A stretch of 64,000 nt of DNA from a bacterium (GTDB lineage: Bacteria; Bdellovibrionota_C; UBA2361; RFPC01): NCBI GenBank assembly GCA_030431715.1, contig JAUIIO010000017.1, positions 1 through 64,000 of the forward strand, given 5' to 3'. A program made the position numbers and the translations under genes. Below the pieces are notes generated by a model, which saw only the letters and a list, made by a program, of their open reading frames with translations, did not search any database and was not told where the DNA came from. Of the stretch, positions 1 to 9,289 are shown piece after piece. How positions within the stretch are numbered: position 1 is the stretch's first letter; each line of letters starts with the position of its first letter.

Positions 1-56
1 TCCATTCCAACAGAGTATACTGAAAAGTGCTCAGATACAATTCAAGCCCACATATA

Positions 57-196
57 CCCCTCCGCGAGCTCCGCGCTCTCCCGTGTTTTATTCTTATTTG
101 GCAGCAGATAGGCTTCCGTGGCCGCAAGTGCGGTAAGCTTACTTTATTAGTCGCCTTTAGAATCTAACACTGGAGAGCGCGGAGCTCGCGGAGGGG
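57..196. repeat. 140-bp element with perfect 25-bp terminal inverted repeats
   Basis: The arms at 57-81 and 172-196 are perfect inverted copies over 25 bases (core CTCCGCGAGCTCCGCGCTCT), with about 90 bp between them. The interior has a smaller hairpin around TGGCCGCAAGTGCGG. The right arm abuts the recQ stop codon, so on the minus strand it lies directly downstream of recQ and could act as a terminator. It could also be a MITE-like element. No second copy was seen in the window. Confidence 0.75.
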
Positions 197-2011
197 TTAG
201 AGGGGTGTGGGAGAGTTTAGGACGTCTAGAAACTCTTTGCCGTATTTTTTGAGCTTTTGTTCGCCTATGCCGGTAATGTGTAAGAGGTCGGATTCCTTCT
301 CCGGCTTCTGGATGGCCATCTCTATAAGAGTTTTATCATGAAATATGACATATGGTGGCACTCCCTGTTTCTTTGCGATAGCCATTCGTTTTTTACGTAG
401 CGCTTGCCATCTCGCTTCTTGCTCTTCGTTTTCAAGTTGAAAAGACTTCTTGTTAGACGAGGACCCTCTCTCCGCTCTTTTCTTTTGAGGTATGGGATCT
501 TTACGAAAATATATCTCCAAACCTTCCTTTAAGATCTGTGATGATAATGGAGAGAGTCTTAACGACCCGTATCCTCCGATATCAACAGTAAGGTAGCCTG
601 CAGCGATAAGTTGCCTGAAGATTGAAAACCACTCGGTGCGATCTCTTTCGCGGCCAACGCCATAGACCGAGAGCTTGTCATGACCAAACTTCTGAATTCT
701 CGGATCGTCTCCGCCAAGAAGGACATCAACGAGGTAATGAACGCCAAATCTTTGTTCGGTACGGTATACACAGGATAGTGCCATCTGGGCCTCGCGTGTT
801 CCGTGCCATTGTTCAGGAGGTGTAAGACAGGTATCACAATTGCCACAGTTCTCTTTCCTTTCCTCGCCAAAATAACCGAGCAGCGCTTTTCTTCGGCACG
901 CTACCGTTTCGCACAGTCCGAGCAAAGAGTGTAGCTTTCGGTTCTCTACTCGCTTTTGCTCTCCAGAAGAGTCACCATTCTCAATCATCTGTTTATGCGT
1001 TACCAAATCTCCAAGGCCGTAGATCATATAGGCTCTTGCAGGCAGGCCATCCCTGCCTGCCCTACCTGTCTCTTGGTAGTAAGACTCAATACTCTTTGGG
1101 AGATCCATATGTACAACAAATCTCACATCTGGCTTATCGATTCCCATTCCAAAAGCGATTGTGGCCACCATGATTATACCGTCTTCATTTAAGAAGAGAT
1201 CCTGATTACGTGATCGTACCTCTGGGGGTAGTCCTGCATGATACGGAAGCGCACGGTACCCTTCACCTTCAAGCCATGTGGCGGTTTGTTCCACTTTCTT
1301 ACGTGATAGACAGTAGATGATTCCTGAGTGTTGTTTCGACTCGTCATTTAAAAATGACTTGATTTGTGTTTTCGCATTCTTCTTAAGATCGATTGCATAG
1401 GATATATTAGGTCTATCAAATCCACCAAGGTAAAGTGTTGCGTCAGACAGCCCTAGCCTTGTTCGTATTTCATTCTGAGTTGTCTCATCTGCTGTAGCGG
1501 TAAGAGCAAGAACTGGCACTTTCGGAAAGCGTTCTCTAAGAATCTGGAGCTGAAGGTACTCGGGACGAAAATCGTGACCCCACTGCGAAACACAGTGGGC
1601 TTCATCAATAGCTATTTCATTTATCGAGCAGTCTTCGAGAAGGCCTAGAAACTCCTCTGTAACTGCTCTCTCCGGGGCAACGTAGAGCAGATCAAGCTCG
1701 CCTGCCCGGGCCCTTTTCTTAATGCTAGAAGCTTCCTCTGGAGTGAGCGATGAGTTCAGGAATGCGGCACGCGCACCGGCTTGTTTGAGAGACTCAACCT
1801 GATCTCGCATAAGAGCTATGAGAGGAGATATCACAAGTCCCATTCCAGGCATGGCTATGGCCGGGATTTGGTAACAGAGCGATTTACCAGCCCCTGTAGG
1901 CATTATAACTATGCCATTACAACCATTAAGGACATTTTCGATAATTTCCGCTTGTTGCGGGCGAAAGCTATCGTAGCCAAATACTTCTTTTAAAACGTTA
2001 AGATGTTTCAT
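197..2011 (-). CDS. recQ: ATP-dependent DNA helicase RecQ
   Basis: 3'-5' superfamily 2 DNA helicase acting in recombinational repair and fork restart. The 604-residue length matches the usual bacterial RecQ (about 610). The Walker A motif MPTGAGKS is near residues 37-44 and the DEAH box (DEAHCVSQWGHDFRPEY) is at 136-139. A zinc-binding cysteine set (CRRKALLGYFGE...CGNCDTC) follows the helicase core, then a winged-helix RQC region and a C-terminal HRDC domain ending at GIGEQKLKKYG. The gene starts at ATG 2011 without a clear Shine-Dalgarno. It is transcribed away from the divergent unknown gene at 2106. The 3' end touches an inverted repeat. Confidence 0.97.
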   Translation of the reverse strand: MKHLNVLKEVFGYDSFRPQQAEIIENVLNGCNGIVIMPTGAGKSLCYQIPAIAMPGMGLVISPLIALMRDQVESLKQAGARAAFLNSSLTPEEASSIKKRARAGELDLLYVAPERAVTEEFLGLLEDCSINEIAIDEAHCVSQWGHDFRPEYLQLQILRERFPKVPVLALTATADETTQNEIRTRLGLSDATLYLGGFDRPNISYAIDLKKNAKTQIKSFLNDESKQHSGIIYCLSRKKVEQTATWLEGEGYRALPYHAGLPPEVRSRNQDLFLNEDGIIMVATIAFGMGIDKPDVRFVVHMDLPKSIESYYQETGRAGRDGLPARAYMIYGLGDLVTHKQMIENGDSSGEQKRVENRKLHSLLGLCETVACRRKALLGYFGEERKENCGNCDTCLTPPEQWHGTREAQMALSCVYRTEQRFGVHYLVDVLLGGDDPRIQKFGHDKLSVYGVGRERDRTEWFSIFRQLIAAGYLTVDIGGYGSLRLSPLSSQILKEGLEIYFRKDPIPQKKRAERGSSSNKKSFQLENEEQEARWQALRKKRMAIAKKQGVPPYVIFHDKTLIEMAIQKPEKESDLLHITGIGEQKLKKYGKEFLDVLNSPTPL

Positions 2012-2070
2012 ACAGGTCAGTTTCCGTCTTTTTTGACATTATCGCTAGCAAATATGAAAAGTTGTGCTTT

Positions 2071-2099
2071 TTGACTAAGAAAAAATTTAGACTTACCCT
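2071..2099 (+). promoter_or_regulatory. candidate sigma-70 promoter giving a leaderless transcript
   Basis: TTGACT at 2071-2076, a 17-bp spacer and TACCCT at 2094-2099, which keeps the three best-conserved -10 bases. The -10 ends six bases before the ATG at 2106, so transcription would begin at or next to the start codon. No Shine-Dalgarno is present. The weak -10 keeps confidence low. Confidence 0.4.
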
Positions 2100-2105
2100 G
2101 ATCAG

Positions 2106-2819
2106 ATGCATGATATTACTCCAAATATGAGCGCCCGGCGCTTGCCATTTGAAGTGGCCTGTAATCATGTCGGCTCCATTGTTGCCGGAATAGAGCAGTC
2201 TTATTTTGAGCGCTTCGGCGAGCATCCTAAGTTTGTAGCGAGGGAAGATTATGTGCGTCTAGCCAGCGTTGCATTTTTCCCGGATTTGATTGACGACAGT
2301 ACGAACATTTCTACTCCCTTTGATCTCGCCGGTGAAGGTTCGCGGGGGATAAGTCCTTACGACATTGGAGAAGCTCTTGTTAGACGAGCTCTAGAGAGGG
2401 GAACGTTCTTCGAAGCAACCGGTAATTACAGAGACTTTGTATTTGATGCTGTACTAGGAGAGCTCAGTTACGCACCTCCCCACAGAGCGTTCAAGCAGCG
2501 TTTGCAAACGATAGACTTCCTCTTAGATCATGGCCTTGAGTCTCTCGTGCGGAGGGACATGACAAGACTCTTCGGCCGTCTTCTGGATATGAATCAAGCA
2601 CTGGTTTCGCTGGAAGAAAAGGACGCGATTCAGCATGATAAGCATTTCGGTGGCGGATTTCGGAATCCAATCAGTTTCCAAATTGATATTTTAAATAGTA
2701 TCCGCTCAGAGAATCTCGCTACCCCGCTTCAAGGATTTCGAACTTGGTGTGAGGAACTTGCAGACGACTGTGCAAACCTCAGTGTTAACAGCGGTGAATT
2801 TTCATCTCTCTACCTCTAG
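2106..2819 (+). CDS. hypothetical protein, 237 aa
   Basis: I do not recognise this family. The protein appears soluble, with no signal peptide or membrane segment. It is acidic and aromatic-rich, with helical stretches such as IGEALVRRALERG and RRDMTRLFGRLLDMNQALVSLEE. The start ATG has no Shine-Dalgarno; a second in-frame ATG lies seven codons downstream, also without one. It stands alone between recQ (divergent) and a repeat-bearing intergenic region. Codon use resembles its neighbours, so it looks like a real, lineage-restricted gene. Confidence 0.7.
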   Translation: MHDITPNMSARRLPFEVACNHVGSIVAGIEQSYFERFGEHPKFVAREDYVRLASVAFFPDLIDDSTNISTPFDLAGEGSRGISPYDIGEALVRRALERGTFFEATGNYRDFVFDAVLGELSYAPPHRAFKQRLQTIDFLLDHGLESLVRRDMTRLFGRLLDMNQALVSLEEKDAIQHDKHFGGGFRNPISFQIDILNSIRSENLATPLQGFRTWCEELADDCANLSVNSGEFSSLYL

Positions 2820-2877
2820 TGCATTGTAAAATAAGTTTTAGCCCGAATTGTCATTGGAGCGCAAAAGTTACCTCCGT

Positions 2878-3104
2878 CTCTGCCGGAGGCCCAGTAGAGT
2901 TTGACAGTATCTGAGATCAACAGAGAACTTAAGAGCAATGGTCATTGCGAGGAGCTGAGGTCGCAGACCGAATGACGCGGCAATCTCGATGCTCTGGCTG
3001 TAAATTTCTATTCGAGGCACGGGGATTGCCACGTCGCTTGAACAAAAGCTCTCCGCTATTTTGCTTTCTGCAAAATGCCTTACGACACGCCGCCTCGCAA
3101 TGAC
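2878..3104. repeat. composite dispersed repeat with GTCATTGCGAGG terminal inverted repeats
   Basis: This 333-bp intergenic region holds no gene. 2941-3104 is bounded by perfect 12-bp inverted ends, GTCATTGCGAGG and CCTCGCAATGAC. The roughly 62 bp just before it (2878-2942) recur at 13387-13448 with few changes. A second TIR-bounded copy lies at 19387-19525. This is a non-coding MITE/REP-like element of a type scattered through many bacterial genomes. Confidence 0.8.
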
Positions 3105-3152
3105 GAGGTGAATAAAACGTATGTTGCAGTGTACGAGTGGCTCTGTAGGCAA

Positions 3153-5111
3153 TCAGGATGCTTGCCTGTAGAGAAAGAGTCCCTCTGGGCTTTTGGTATC
3201 AATGCCCTCAAGTTTTACTGTAATTTGTGAGTTGTCAGAATGTTTGGCGGGAGGATCGATCAGTACTGCTTTGTTCGAAATATCGGGAACATCTAATAGT
3301 GGATATTCCCCGGCTCTTTCTCCAGTCAACCTCGCGCTTCTTGGCTCATCACGGTTTGCAATCTGATCTCGCGCTTGCTCTAGCGTCTTCAGACGATGCG
3401 TCTTTCGACGAGACTTTGTGTTCTGCCTGTTCATATACCCTTGATACTTTTGGAGCTGTTCTATGCTTAAGAGCCCTCTCCCGGATTCAAGTGCTTCAAT
3501 CTGGAATTGATTAAAAGTTCCAACAACTGTTCTGAATTTCAAGGCTGTATGAATTTTTGCCTTTAGATCGAAGTGAGACCAGCACTTCAGCGAAAACCTT
3601 CCTCGCGTTTGCATTGTATCTGCCAGCTCTCTTTTAATATGTGAGTGTCCATCACGGTCGAGCTGTTTCATTACATTTAAAAGGTTATCAGGATAACCGA
3701 GCTTTAACATAGATCGTGGATATCCAAGAGAGCGCAACTTTGCTTTTAAGGAATTTATGCGCGGTTTTGTTGGTGGAGAGTGTATCCTGTAATAAAATGG
3801 GACTCTTGCTTTTTGTAAGTCTGCTGCTTGTGAGCCATAGGCATGAATGCATGTTTCCATTACCATTGTATCCACACCGGGTAAGTCATGAGCGTGCTTT
3901 AATGGGTGTCCGGTGCGCAGAGCGCGTAATATACGAGCAGCATCGAGAACCGGCGTTGTCATTTTCTGATATGCCCCTGCTCGATTGAAATCCTGTGCAT
4001 GAAGTTGAATTCTGTTCGCAGCAATTGCTTGAAATGATTCAGAGTGAACTATTCCCTGTGTTGGTGAGAGGATTGTGCGTGTTGCGAGAATATAGCGATC
4101 TCTATCTGGCGTGAGAACGATAGCCTTATATATCTCTCCACTATTGTGAAGGGTTTCTTTTGTTCCATAAATCGTATTTCCGCATCGCATCAGATAGTCG
4201 ATATCAGACTTTGAGGTGCGAAGCGCTGGTGCCGCATATGCTATTCCGACTATGAGTTCAATGTCGCCGTTTGGTAGGTATCTGGCAAACACCATATCTT
4301 CAGGATCGTCCCTCTCGGTATCATCGGTTGACAGAAATTCAACATGCCTTAAATCGACGATACGCCCACCAGGCTTAGCGTCAAAGTGTTTTTGATTCAG
4401 TGTCGGTTGACGCCTTGAGTTTATAAGAATGTCGAATGTGGGGACATTCTTCCACGTTCGCAAGACACCATCTGAATCTGCATACTGATGAAGTTGTGCG
4501 AATGGTGACTGTGACACATGAGTGTGAACAAGATGCGTGCATGCATTATGGTCTTGAACCAGAGACTCCTGCCATCTTGTAAGCTCTTCGTCTGATACTC
4601 CGCAACTTGTGATATGTGCAATGGCAAAGGGGTATGAAGAGAGTCGATTGCCCAGTCTTTTAGGTCCTATCGTAACCTTATGAACCTGAGTGCCTTTTGG
4701 CGCTGTGTCTTCAATGACACGGGTCAGCTTCTGTTGCGAAGTTTTTGGTCTTTTGCGTCCCCCACAAATATTCGCTTCATCTTTATCGGTATAAACAATT
4801 TGCCAGTCAATATGTGCGGTGAGTCCAAGATCGTTCTCAATGAAATGTGAGAGGTGTTCAAACTGCCCTCTTGGTGTCCATGGAGTTGTGATCTGAATAT
4901 GGACGTTACCATCCTGATAACTGATGCGCTTCTGTTTAATGTAGTAAATTTTGTCGCTAATCTCTGAAAGCTTAGCGTCTATGCCGGGGTCTCCGGTAAA
5001 GATGCACGGAGATGATTCTTGAGATGATTCAGAGAGTAAAGTTGGGGCGTGGGGCAAGGAGGGAGTATGAGATTGTATCGATGCGATGTTAGTACTTGGT
5101 ATCGCAGTCAC
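3153..5111 (-). CDS. diverged RNase II/R (RNB-domain)-like protein
   Basis: This 652-residue protein is not obviously annotated by length, but its middle follows the RNB exoribonuclease fold. The metal-binding D-x5-D-x-D-D motif is present as D263, D269, E271, D272, with one Asp-to-Glu change. Next come LPNGDIELIVGIAYAAP (the usual dG.y.l.VHIADVs), a VMETCIHAYGSQAAD...YYRIHSPP segment matching the N-x-x-A..yRvHe.P region, and HFDL (513-516). R527 falls where the catalytic TSPIRR arginine sits. Canonical S1 and cold-shock domains are not evident. The N-terminal 200 residues are unassigned. A more eroded paralogue is at 47081-48892. The GTG start at 5111 is the only plausible one. RNase activity is an inference. 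Confidence 0.7.
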   Translation of the reverse strand: MTAIPSTNIASIQSHTPSLPHAPTLLSESSQESSPCIFTGDPGIDAKLSEISDKIYYIKQKRISYQDGNVHIQITTPWTPRGQFEHLSHFIENDLGLTAHIDWQIVYTDKDEANICGGRKRPKTSQQKLTRVIEDTAPKGTQVHKVTIGPKRLGNRLSSYPFAIAHITSCGVSDEELTRWQESLVQDHNACTHLVHTHVSQSPFAQLHQYADSDGVLRTWKNVPTFDILINSRRQPTLNQKHFDAKPGGRIVDLRHVEFLSTDDTERDDPEDMVFARYLPNGDIELIVGIAYAAPALRTSKSDIDYLMRCGNTIYGTKETLHNSGEIYKAIVLTPDRDRYILATRTILSPTQGIVHSESFQAIAANRIQLHAQDFNRAGAYQKMTTPVLDAARILRALRTGHPLKHAHDLPGVDTMVMETCIHAYGSQAADLQKARVPFYYRIHSPPTKPRINSLKAKLRSLGYPRSMLKLGYPDNLLNVMKQLDRDGHSHIKRELADTMQTRGRFSLKCWSHFDLKAKIHTALKFRTVVGTFNQFQIEALESGRGLLSIEQLQKYQGYMNRQNTKSRRKTHRLKTLEQARDQIANRDEPRSARLTGERAGEYPLLDVPDISNKAVLIDPPAKHSDNSQITVKLEGIDTKSPEGLFLYRQAS

Positions 5112-5191
5112 TCCAACAGCCAGAAAAAAGTTAAAGAAGCCTTACCACTGAATGTAAGATAAATCGTCTCTAATGTGTAGTGAGAATTTTG

Positions 5192-6922
5192 TTAGACAGC
5201 TTCAACAGCTTGAATCGTAGCCTGAAGTTCGTTCATTCCACGGAAGTTATTGATATCAGGTCGGCAAGCCACTCGTACCCTTTTACCGGGCTCAAGATCG
5301 GGGTGTGATGTGCGGCGCCACATAAGGCCGGGTATCACTTGCTGGCCATTAGAGAGAATGACTTTTAAGTGAGCATTTTTAAGGACCTTAACTTCTTTTA
5401 CTTCAAGATCTTCAAGCAGTAAGACCGGACCGGGATTTCCAATACCGTGTGGTTCAAATGATTTCATCTCTTTTATAAGTGCAGGTGTTAGCTCAGAGAG
5501 GGTTGCCGTGGTGTCGGCTTCAACGGTCGGATAGAGGTCTATTCCCTTAAGATTCTCTTCGCACGCTTTATAAAAGTCCTTCTGGAAATCCTCTATCTTC
5601 TCGGGCAGTACTGAAAACCCGCCAGCACCTTCGTGCCCACCAAATTTTTCAAGATGTCTTGATGCCCTAGATAGGGTATCAACAACATTAAATCCTTTAA
5701 TGCCGCGTACCGATCCCTTAAATACTCCTCCTTCCATTCCCATCACTGTTGAAGGTCGGTAATAGTACTCAACGAGTCGCTGAGCGACGATTCCTATGAC
5801 TCCGGTGTGAAAGTCCTCATCCCACACCATAAGAGCAGGTGTTTGGGCACAGTGTATGGCAGCAAGTTCAAGAGCTTTCTCTTTTACAGCTTCTTCCGTT
5901 TCTTGACGCTCCTTATTGAGCTTGTGAAGCTTTTTCGCAAGTTTATCTGCGAGTTTTGAGTCTGCTGTGGTTAAGAGTTCAATGACAAGTGAGCCGTGCA
6001 CCATACGGCCCGCAGCGTTTAGTCTTGGCCCGATCCCAAATGAAATATGAGAACAGCTCATTTTTTTTCGAATACCGAGTACGTTCTTAAGCGCGATAAG
6101 GCCTTCACGATCGGTGTGTGATAATGTTTCAAGGCCTCGACGCGCAATTATTCTATTTACTCCGTGCAGTGGCACCATGTCGCATATCGTTCCAAGGCAT
6201 GCGAGATCGAGATATCTTTTCGGATCAAGATCCTTTGCTTCTGGTATTACTTTTCGCAGAGCAATAAGGAGGTACCATGCGAGCCCGGCTGCGCATAGAG
6301 TTCCGTCTGCAAACCCACACCCTTCTTGCTGCGGATTAATAAAGATATCACTTGGCGGATTTGCTTCAACATGGTGGTGATCGACCACTATAGACTCCAG
6401 ACCTAGCTCCCTTGCGAGTTTGAGTTCTTCTATATTCGTTGTTCCAAAGTCGAGAGTGACGACGAGTTTGTGGCCGGCTTCAGCGATTTCGCGGATCATA
6501 TCTGAATTCAGTCCATATCCATCCTTGAAACGATCAGGTACATAGACCTTTACTTTTGCGCCAAGAGTGTGAAGGTAGTGATACACCTGAGCGCCTGAAG
6601 AAAGGCCATCAACATCAAAATCGCAACAGATTGCTATTGAGTTTCCATGTTTGAAGTGTTCCCCGATTTTCTCTGCCGCAAGTAGCAGATTTTTCATATC
6701 TGCAGGGGAAGGAAGTCCATCACGAAGTGTAGGACGCAAGTAGCTGGTAAGCTTGTCCCCAACGGTAAAACCACGCGCAGCTAAAACTCGTGATGTGGCG
6801 GGTGTGACGGAGTGAGCATATCCAATCTTGTCAGCAATCTGATAGTGCTGCTCTTTAAGTTTTATCTTTTTATCTACTGGTTCAGCAGATAAAACGGCAG
6901 ATTCTTCGGCGGTACTTTGCAT
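5192..6922 (-). CDS. recJ: single-stranded-DNA-specific exonuclease RecJ
   Basis: 5'-3' exonuclease of the DHH superfamily, acting on single-stranded DNA in RecF-type recombination and mismatch repair. Length 576 matches the family. Metal-binding motifs are visible: DFDVDG (D101, D103, D105), TLDFG (D158) and DHHH (181-184). The DHHA1-type GGHEGAGGFSV follows near residue 425, with an OB-like C-terminal domain after it. The protein starts at ATG 6922, six bases after a TATACT -10, so the mRNA may be leaderless. It is 80 bp upstream of the RNB-like gene on the same strand; recQ lies further along that strand. Confidence 0.96.
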   Translation of the reverse strand: MQSTAEESAVLSAEPVDKKIKLKEQHYQIADKIGYAHSVTPATSRVLAARGFTVGDKLTSYLRPTLRDGLPSPADMKNLLLAAEKIGEHFKHGNSIAICCDFDVDGLSSGAQVYHYLHTLGAKVKVYVPDRFKDGYGLNSDMIREIAEAGHKLVVTLDFGTTNIEELKLARELGLESIVVDHHHVEANPPSDIFINPQQEGCGFADGTLCAAGLAWYLLIALRKVIPEAKDLDPKRYLDLACLGTICDMVPLHGVNRIIARRGLETLSHTDREGLIALKNVLGIRKKMSCSHISFGIGPRLNAAGRMVHGSLVIELLTTADSKLADKLAKKLHKLNKERQETEEAVKEKALELAAIHCAQTPALMVWDEDFHTGVIGIVAQRLVEYYYRPSTVMGMEGGVFKGSVRGIKGFNVVDTLSRASRHLEKFGGHEGAGGFSVLPEKIEDFQKDFYKACEENLKGIDLYPTVEADTTATLSELTPALIKEMKSFEPHGIGNPGPVLLLEDLEVKEVKVLKNAHLKVILSNGQQVIPGLMWRRTSHPDLEPGKRVRVACRPDINNFRGMNELQATIQAVEAV

Positions 6923-6928
6923 AGGCTA

Positions 6929-6934
6929 AGTATA
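6929..6934 (-). promoter_or_regulatory. -10 element of recJ
   Basis: TATACT on the minus strand ends six bases before the recJ ATG. No good -35 was found 16-18 bp upstream and there is no Shine-Dalgarno, so a leaderless transcript is likely but not proven. Confidence 0.4.
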
Positions 6935-7027
6935 GGATACAAATCTACACAAAGCGATGCGTATTGAAACTTTATTAAGCACTAAAAGGATTGCTACCTG
7001 TCATAGCCCCTCTGTGGAGCGAAGCGT

Positions 7028-7127
7028 CTCTGTGTCCTCTGTGTTTAGTAATCTATACTAAGAATCCCGGCAATCAGCTCGATCAGCGATCGCGCTATAG
7101 AAAGGATAAAACACAGAGCTCACAGAG
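7028..7127. repeat. CTCTGTG/CACAGAG inverted-repeat element, copy 1
   Basis: The arm CTCTGTGTCCTCTGTGTTT (7028-7046) pairs with 7109-7127 at 17 of 19 positions. A related element is at 19254-19350, where the left arm is identical and the interior differs. Flanking bases also carry CTCTGTGG and GCACAGAG. It is non-coding and lies between recJ and the MscS gene. Confidence 0.75.
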
Positions 7128-7161
7128 AGCACAGAGTGGCTTTGCTCTAATGGTGGACTCT

Positions 7162-7197
7162 GGAGCAGGTATAGGTGCAGGTTAAGGTCTAGGTTGG
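7162..7197. repeat. period-6 G-rich array
   Basis: Six consecutive hexamers, each beginning GG (GGAGCA GGTATA GGTGCA and so on), run across the 3' end of the downstream minus-strand MscS gene. Comparable arrays occur at 60973-61008, 63165-63206 and 63362-63391. Confidence 0.6.
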
Positions 7198-8859
7198 GTT
7201 CTCTGCCATGTGTACCTTGAGCTGGGCAAACGGTATGGTTACACCGTACTCATTGCATGCATCTACGCAGAGTGTTTGTAAGCGCCTTGTAAGAACCTGA
7301 TACTTTGATCCGAGATCTCCCTTAAAGTCTGCTATAATTGCAAGGTCAAGCGAGCTTGCCCCTGCAGCTTCGAATTCTACCTTAAGAGTGTATTTATCAG
7401 TGTAGTCCTCTTGCTCAAGTCGAGCATTCAGGTACTCAACAAGCTTTGTTGGTATCGTTGTAGTAACAATGGCCTGATGCTCATAATCAACACCAAAGGT
7501 GATGCGAACCCTAAAGCCATTAGAGAGATTTTTTGGGTTATTGCCAAGAAATGAGGAAACGCTATATGTCTTTACTGCACCTCCTAACTCTGTAATACGA
7601 ACCTGTTCAAGGCTTTGCCAGGTAACTTTACCGTACACGCCATCATCAAGAATAATCCAATCACCGTTTTTTGTTGGGAACCATGGCTCATGTTCGTCAA
7701 AAGTACGTGAGCGCAAATCTTCGAGATCTTTTATCGGTACACGGATAGTTCCACTATCAAGTACAGGATTTGTGAAGTGAGAGTAGAAGTTTACCGTTTT
7801 AACCAGCCACGGAAGACCTTTATATTCGACACGCTCTCCTTCACGCACAGCCCCCATATTGAGAATGAGCGTTGCCTGTGTCCAAAATTGAGGCAGTAGC
7901 TGTTTTGATGTCCAGAGGACGCCGAGCAAAACAAGCACTCCAAGAATGAGTAGTACCCAATCGCCGAGGAGAAAGAGTGCCAAGAGAAAGATGATGATAC
8001 TTCCGATGCCTCGAAAGAAAAGGTAGAAGACATAGAACAGTCTTGCTTGAAAACTTCTCTGATCAGGATGATATGGACCCTTGTTTCCCAAAAAGTTACG
8101 GATCCAGCCAAGTATCATCCAGAACACAACGACTGCAAGTATCGCAATTATGAGATTTTGTGCGCGACCGCGGAAAAACAGGTCAGGTAAGCTTCCTACG
8201 GTTTGAAAAAGTGATTTTCTCTTATCAAGACGTTGCTGAAGCTTTTGTTCAAAGATTGAGAGCTGAGTCTCATTTTGTTGAAGAATCCCATTCCAGCGGG
8301 ATTGTTCTTCTTTAAGTTCAGCAAGAAGTGCTTTATCACTCGCTGCCGCAATAAGTCTTTCTACGCTCTCTAGCCCAGATTTCGTTTTAGCAATCTCTTC
8401 TTGAATCTCAGAGATGAGAGTTCTGTATCGATCAATCTGCCTTGGTTGGCTGGTGGCTCGTTTCAGCTCATTAAGGAGAGGTTCTAAGAGAGTCTGAAGC
8501 TCCTCACTCCAATTAAATTCTTTATCCTCAGCCTCCTCTACTTCAGCTATAGAAATCCCGGAGGCAATCTCTGTGAAATTTCGCTGTAGTTGGTTAAGCC
8601 GTTCTCGTAAGCTCTCAAGCTGTTTGCGTTGTGAATCACTGGGCGATTCTACCTCGGAAAGCTCTTGGATAGAGTTCCGGATACGCTGCTCGGACTTATT
8701 AATTACCTCAAGGCTATCAAGCGTAGCGCTAATTCTGCTGTTGCTTTCATTAGCCCCTGAAGGTGATGGGGATTCCTGTGCGAGTACGGCTTGAAAAGCG
8801 AGTACAAAGATTAGTGGGGTAAGGAAGTAAGAGATTTTAGGGGAGATCATAAGGCGCAT
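7189..8859 (-). CDS. MscS-family mechanosensitive channel with periplasmic coiled coil
   Basis: 556 residues. An N-terminal signal peptide (FLTPLIFVLAFQAVLAQ) is followed by about 180 residues of Glu/Gln/Arg-rich coiled coil (roughly 40-215). Three or four membrane segments follow (230-325), the last region containing IIIFLLALFLLGDWVLLILG. Then comes an MscS-type beta domain and a C-terminal alpha/beta region (FRVRITFGVDYEHQ, VTIPFAQLKVHM). This layout is typical of larger MscS relatives that protect against osmotic downshift. The usual pore-lining Gly/Ala helix is less clear than in the second MscS at 33408. Start ATG 8859; a second ATG lies three codons in. Confidence 0.85.
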   Translation of the reverse strand: MRLMISPKISYFLTPLIFVLAFQAVLAQESPSPSGANESNSRISATLDSLEVINKSEQRIRNSIQELSEVESPSDSQRKQLESLRERLNQLQRNFTEIASGISIAEVEEAEDKEFNWSEELQTLLEPLLNELKRATSQPRQIDRYRTLISEIQEEIAKTKSGLESVERLIAAASDKALLAELKEEQSRWNGILQQNETQLSIFEQKLQQRLDKRKSLFQTVGSLPDLFFRGRAQNLIIAILAVVVFWMILGWIRNFLGNKGPYHPDQRSFQARLFYVFYLFFRGIGSIIIFLLALFLLGDWVLLILGVLVLLGVLWTSKQLLPQFWTQATLILNMGAVREGERVEYKGLPWLVKTVNFYSHFTNPVLDSGTIRVPIKDLEDLRSRTFDEHEPWFPTKNGDWIILDDGVYGKVTWQSLEQVRITELGGAVKTYSVSSFLGNNPKNLSNGFRVRITFGVDYEHQAIVTTTIPTKLVEYLNARLEQEDYTDKYTLKVEFEAAGASSLDLAIIADFKGDLGSKYQVLTRRLQTLCVDACNEYGVTIPFAQLKVHMAENPT

Positions 8860-9217
8860 CTGGATATATACAAGACTCTACGTATCATAACTCTCGAACT
8901 TGATTCAAGATTTTATCTTATTTCTTTTGGAAGTGTTCTGCTCCTTCGCTTCTAGCCCAGTCTCTTTGCGTAATGAGAGGGGCTTGGGGGTAGGTGTTTC
9001 GTAAAAATAAATCTCTCCTTGAGTTTGAACAGGTACATGTCGAAGTGCACTAGGGGAGTGCTGTGCAATGATTGTTAGATAGAGGAACTCAACTACCCAG
9101 ACGTATTCGTACTGGGGCTGCGAAATTTTCGTAGTTTTGTTCTTCGAGTTCTACATCTGCCTGCAATTATTACAGTTCTTATTCGATAACATTTCATATT
9201 CAACGTGTCTTTCATGT
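8860..9217. other. intergenic region, no gene seen
   Basis: About 360 bp between divergent genes. I see no ORF, RNA gene or repeat here. The only clear signal is the sigma-54-type promoter just to the right at 9218-9233. Confidence 0.6.
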
Positions 9218-9233
9218 TGGAACGATAGTTGCA
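9218..9233 (+). promoter_or_regulatory. sigma-54 (RpoN) -24/-12 promoter
   Basis: TGGAACGATAGTTGCA matches the RpoN consensus TGGCACG-N4-TTGCA with one change, and the spacing between GG and GC is exactly 10 bp. A start near 9243 would give a leader of about 46 nt before the ATG at 9290. RpoN promoters need a bacterial enhancer-binding protein; none is encoded in the window. Confidence 0.65.
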
Positions 9234-9289
9234 CTGACTATGTTAGGAGTTTTTCTTTCAACAGTGCCTATTAGAAAAAGTGGTTAATT

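Noticed and set aside
2868..3152. Minus-strand ORF beside the first RNB-like gene
   Set aside because: Entirely within the composite repeat; composition follows the repeat, not a protein.
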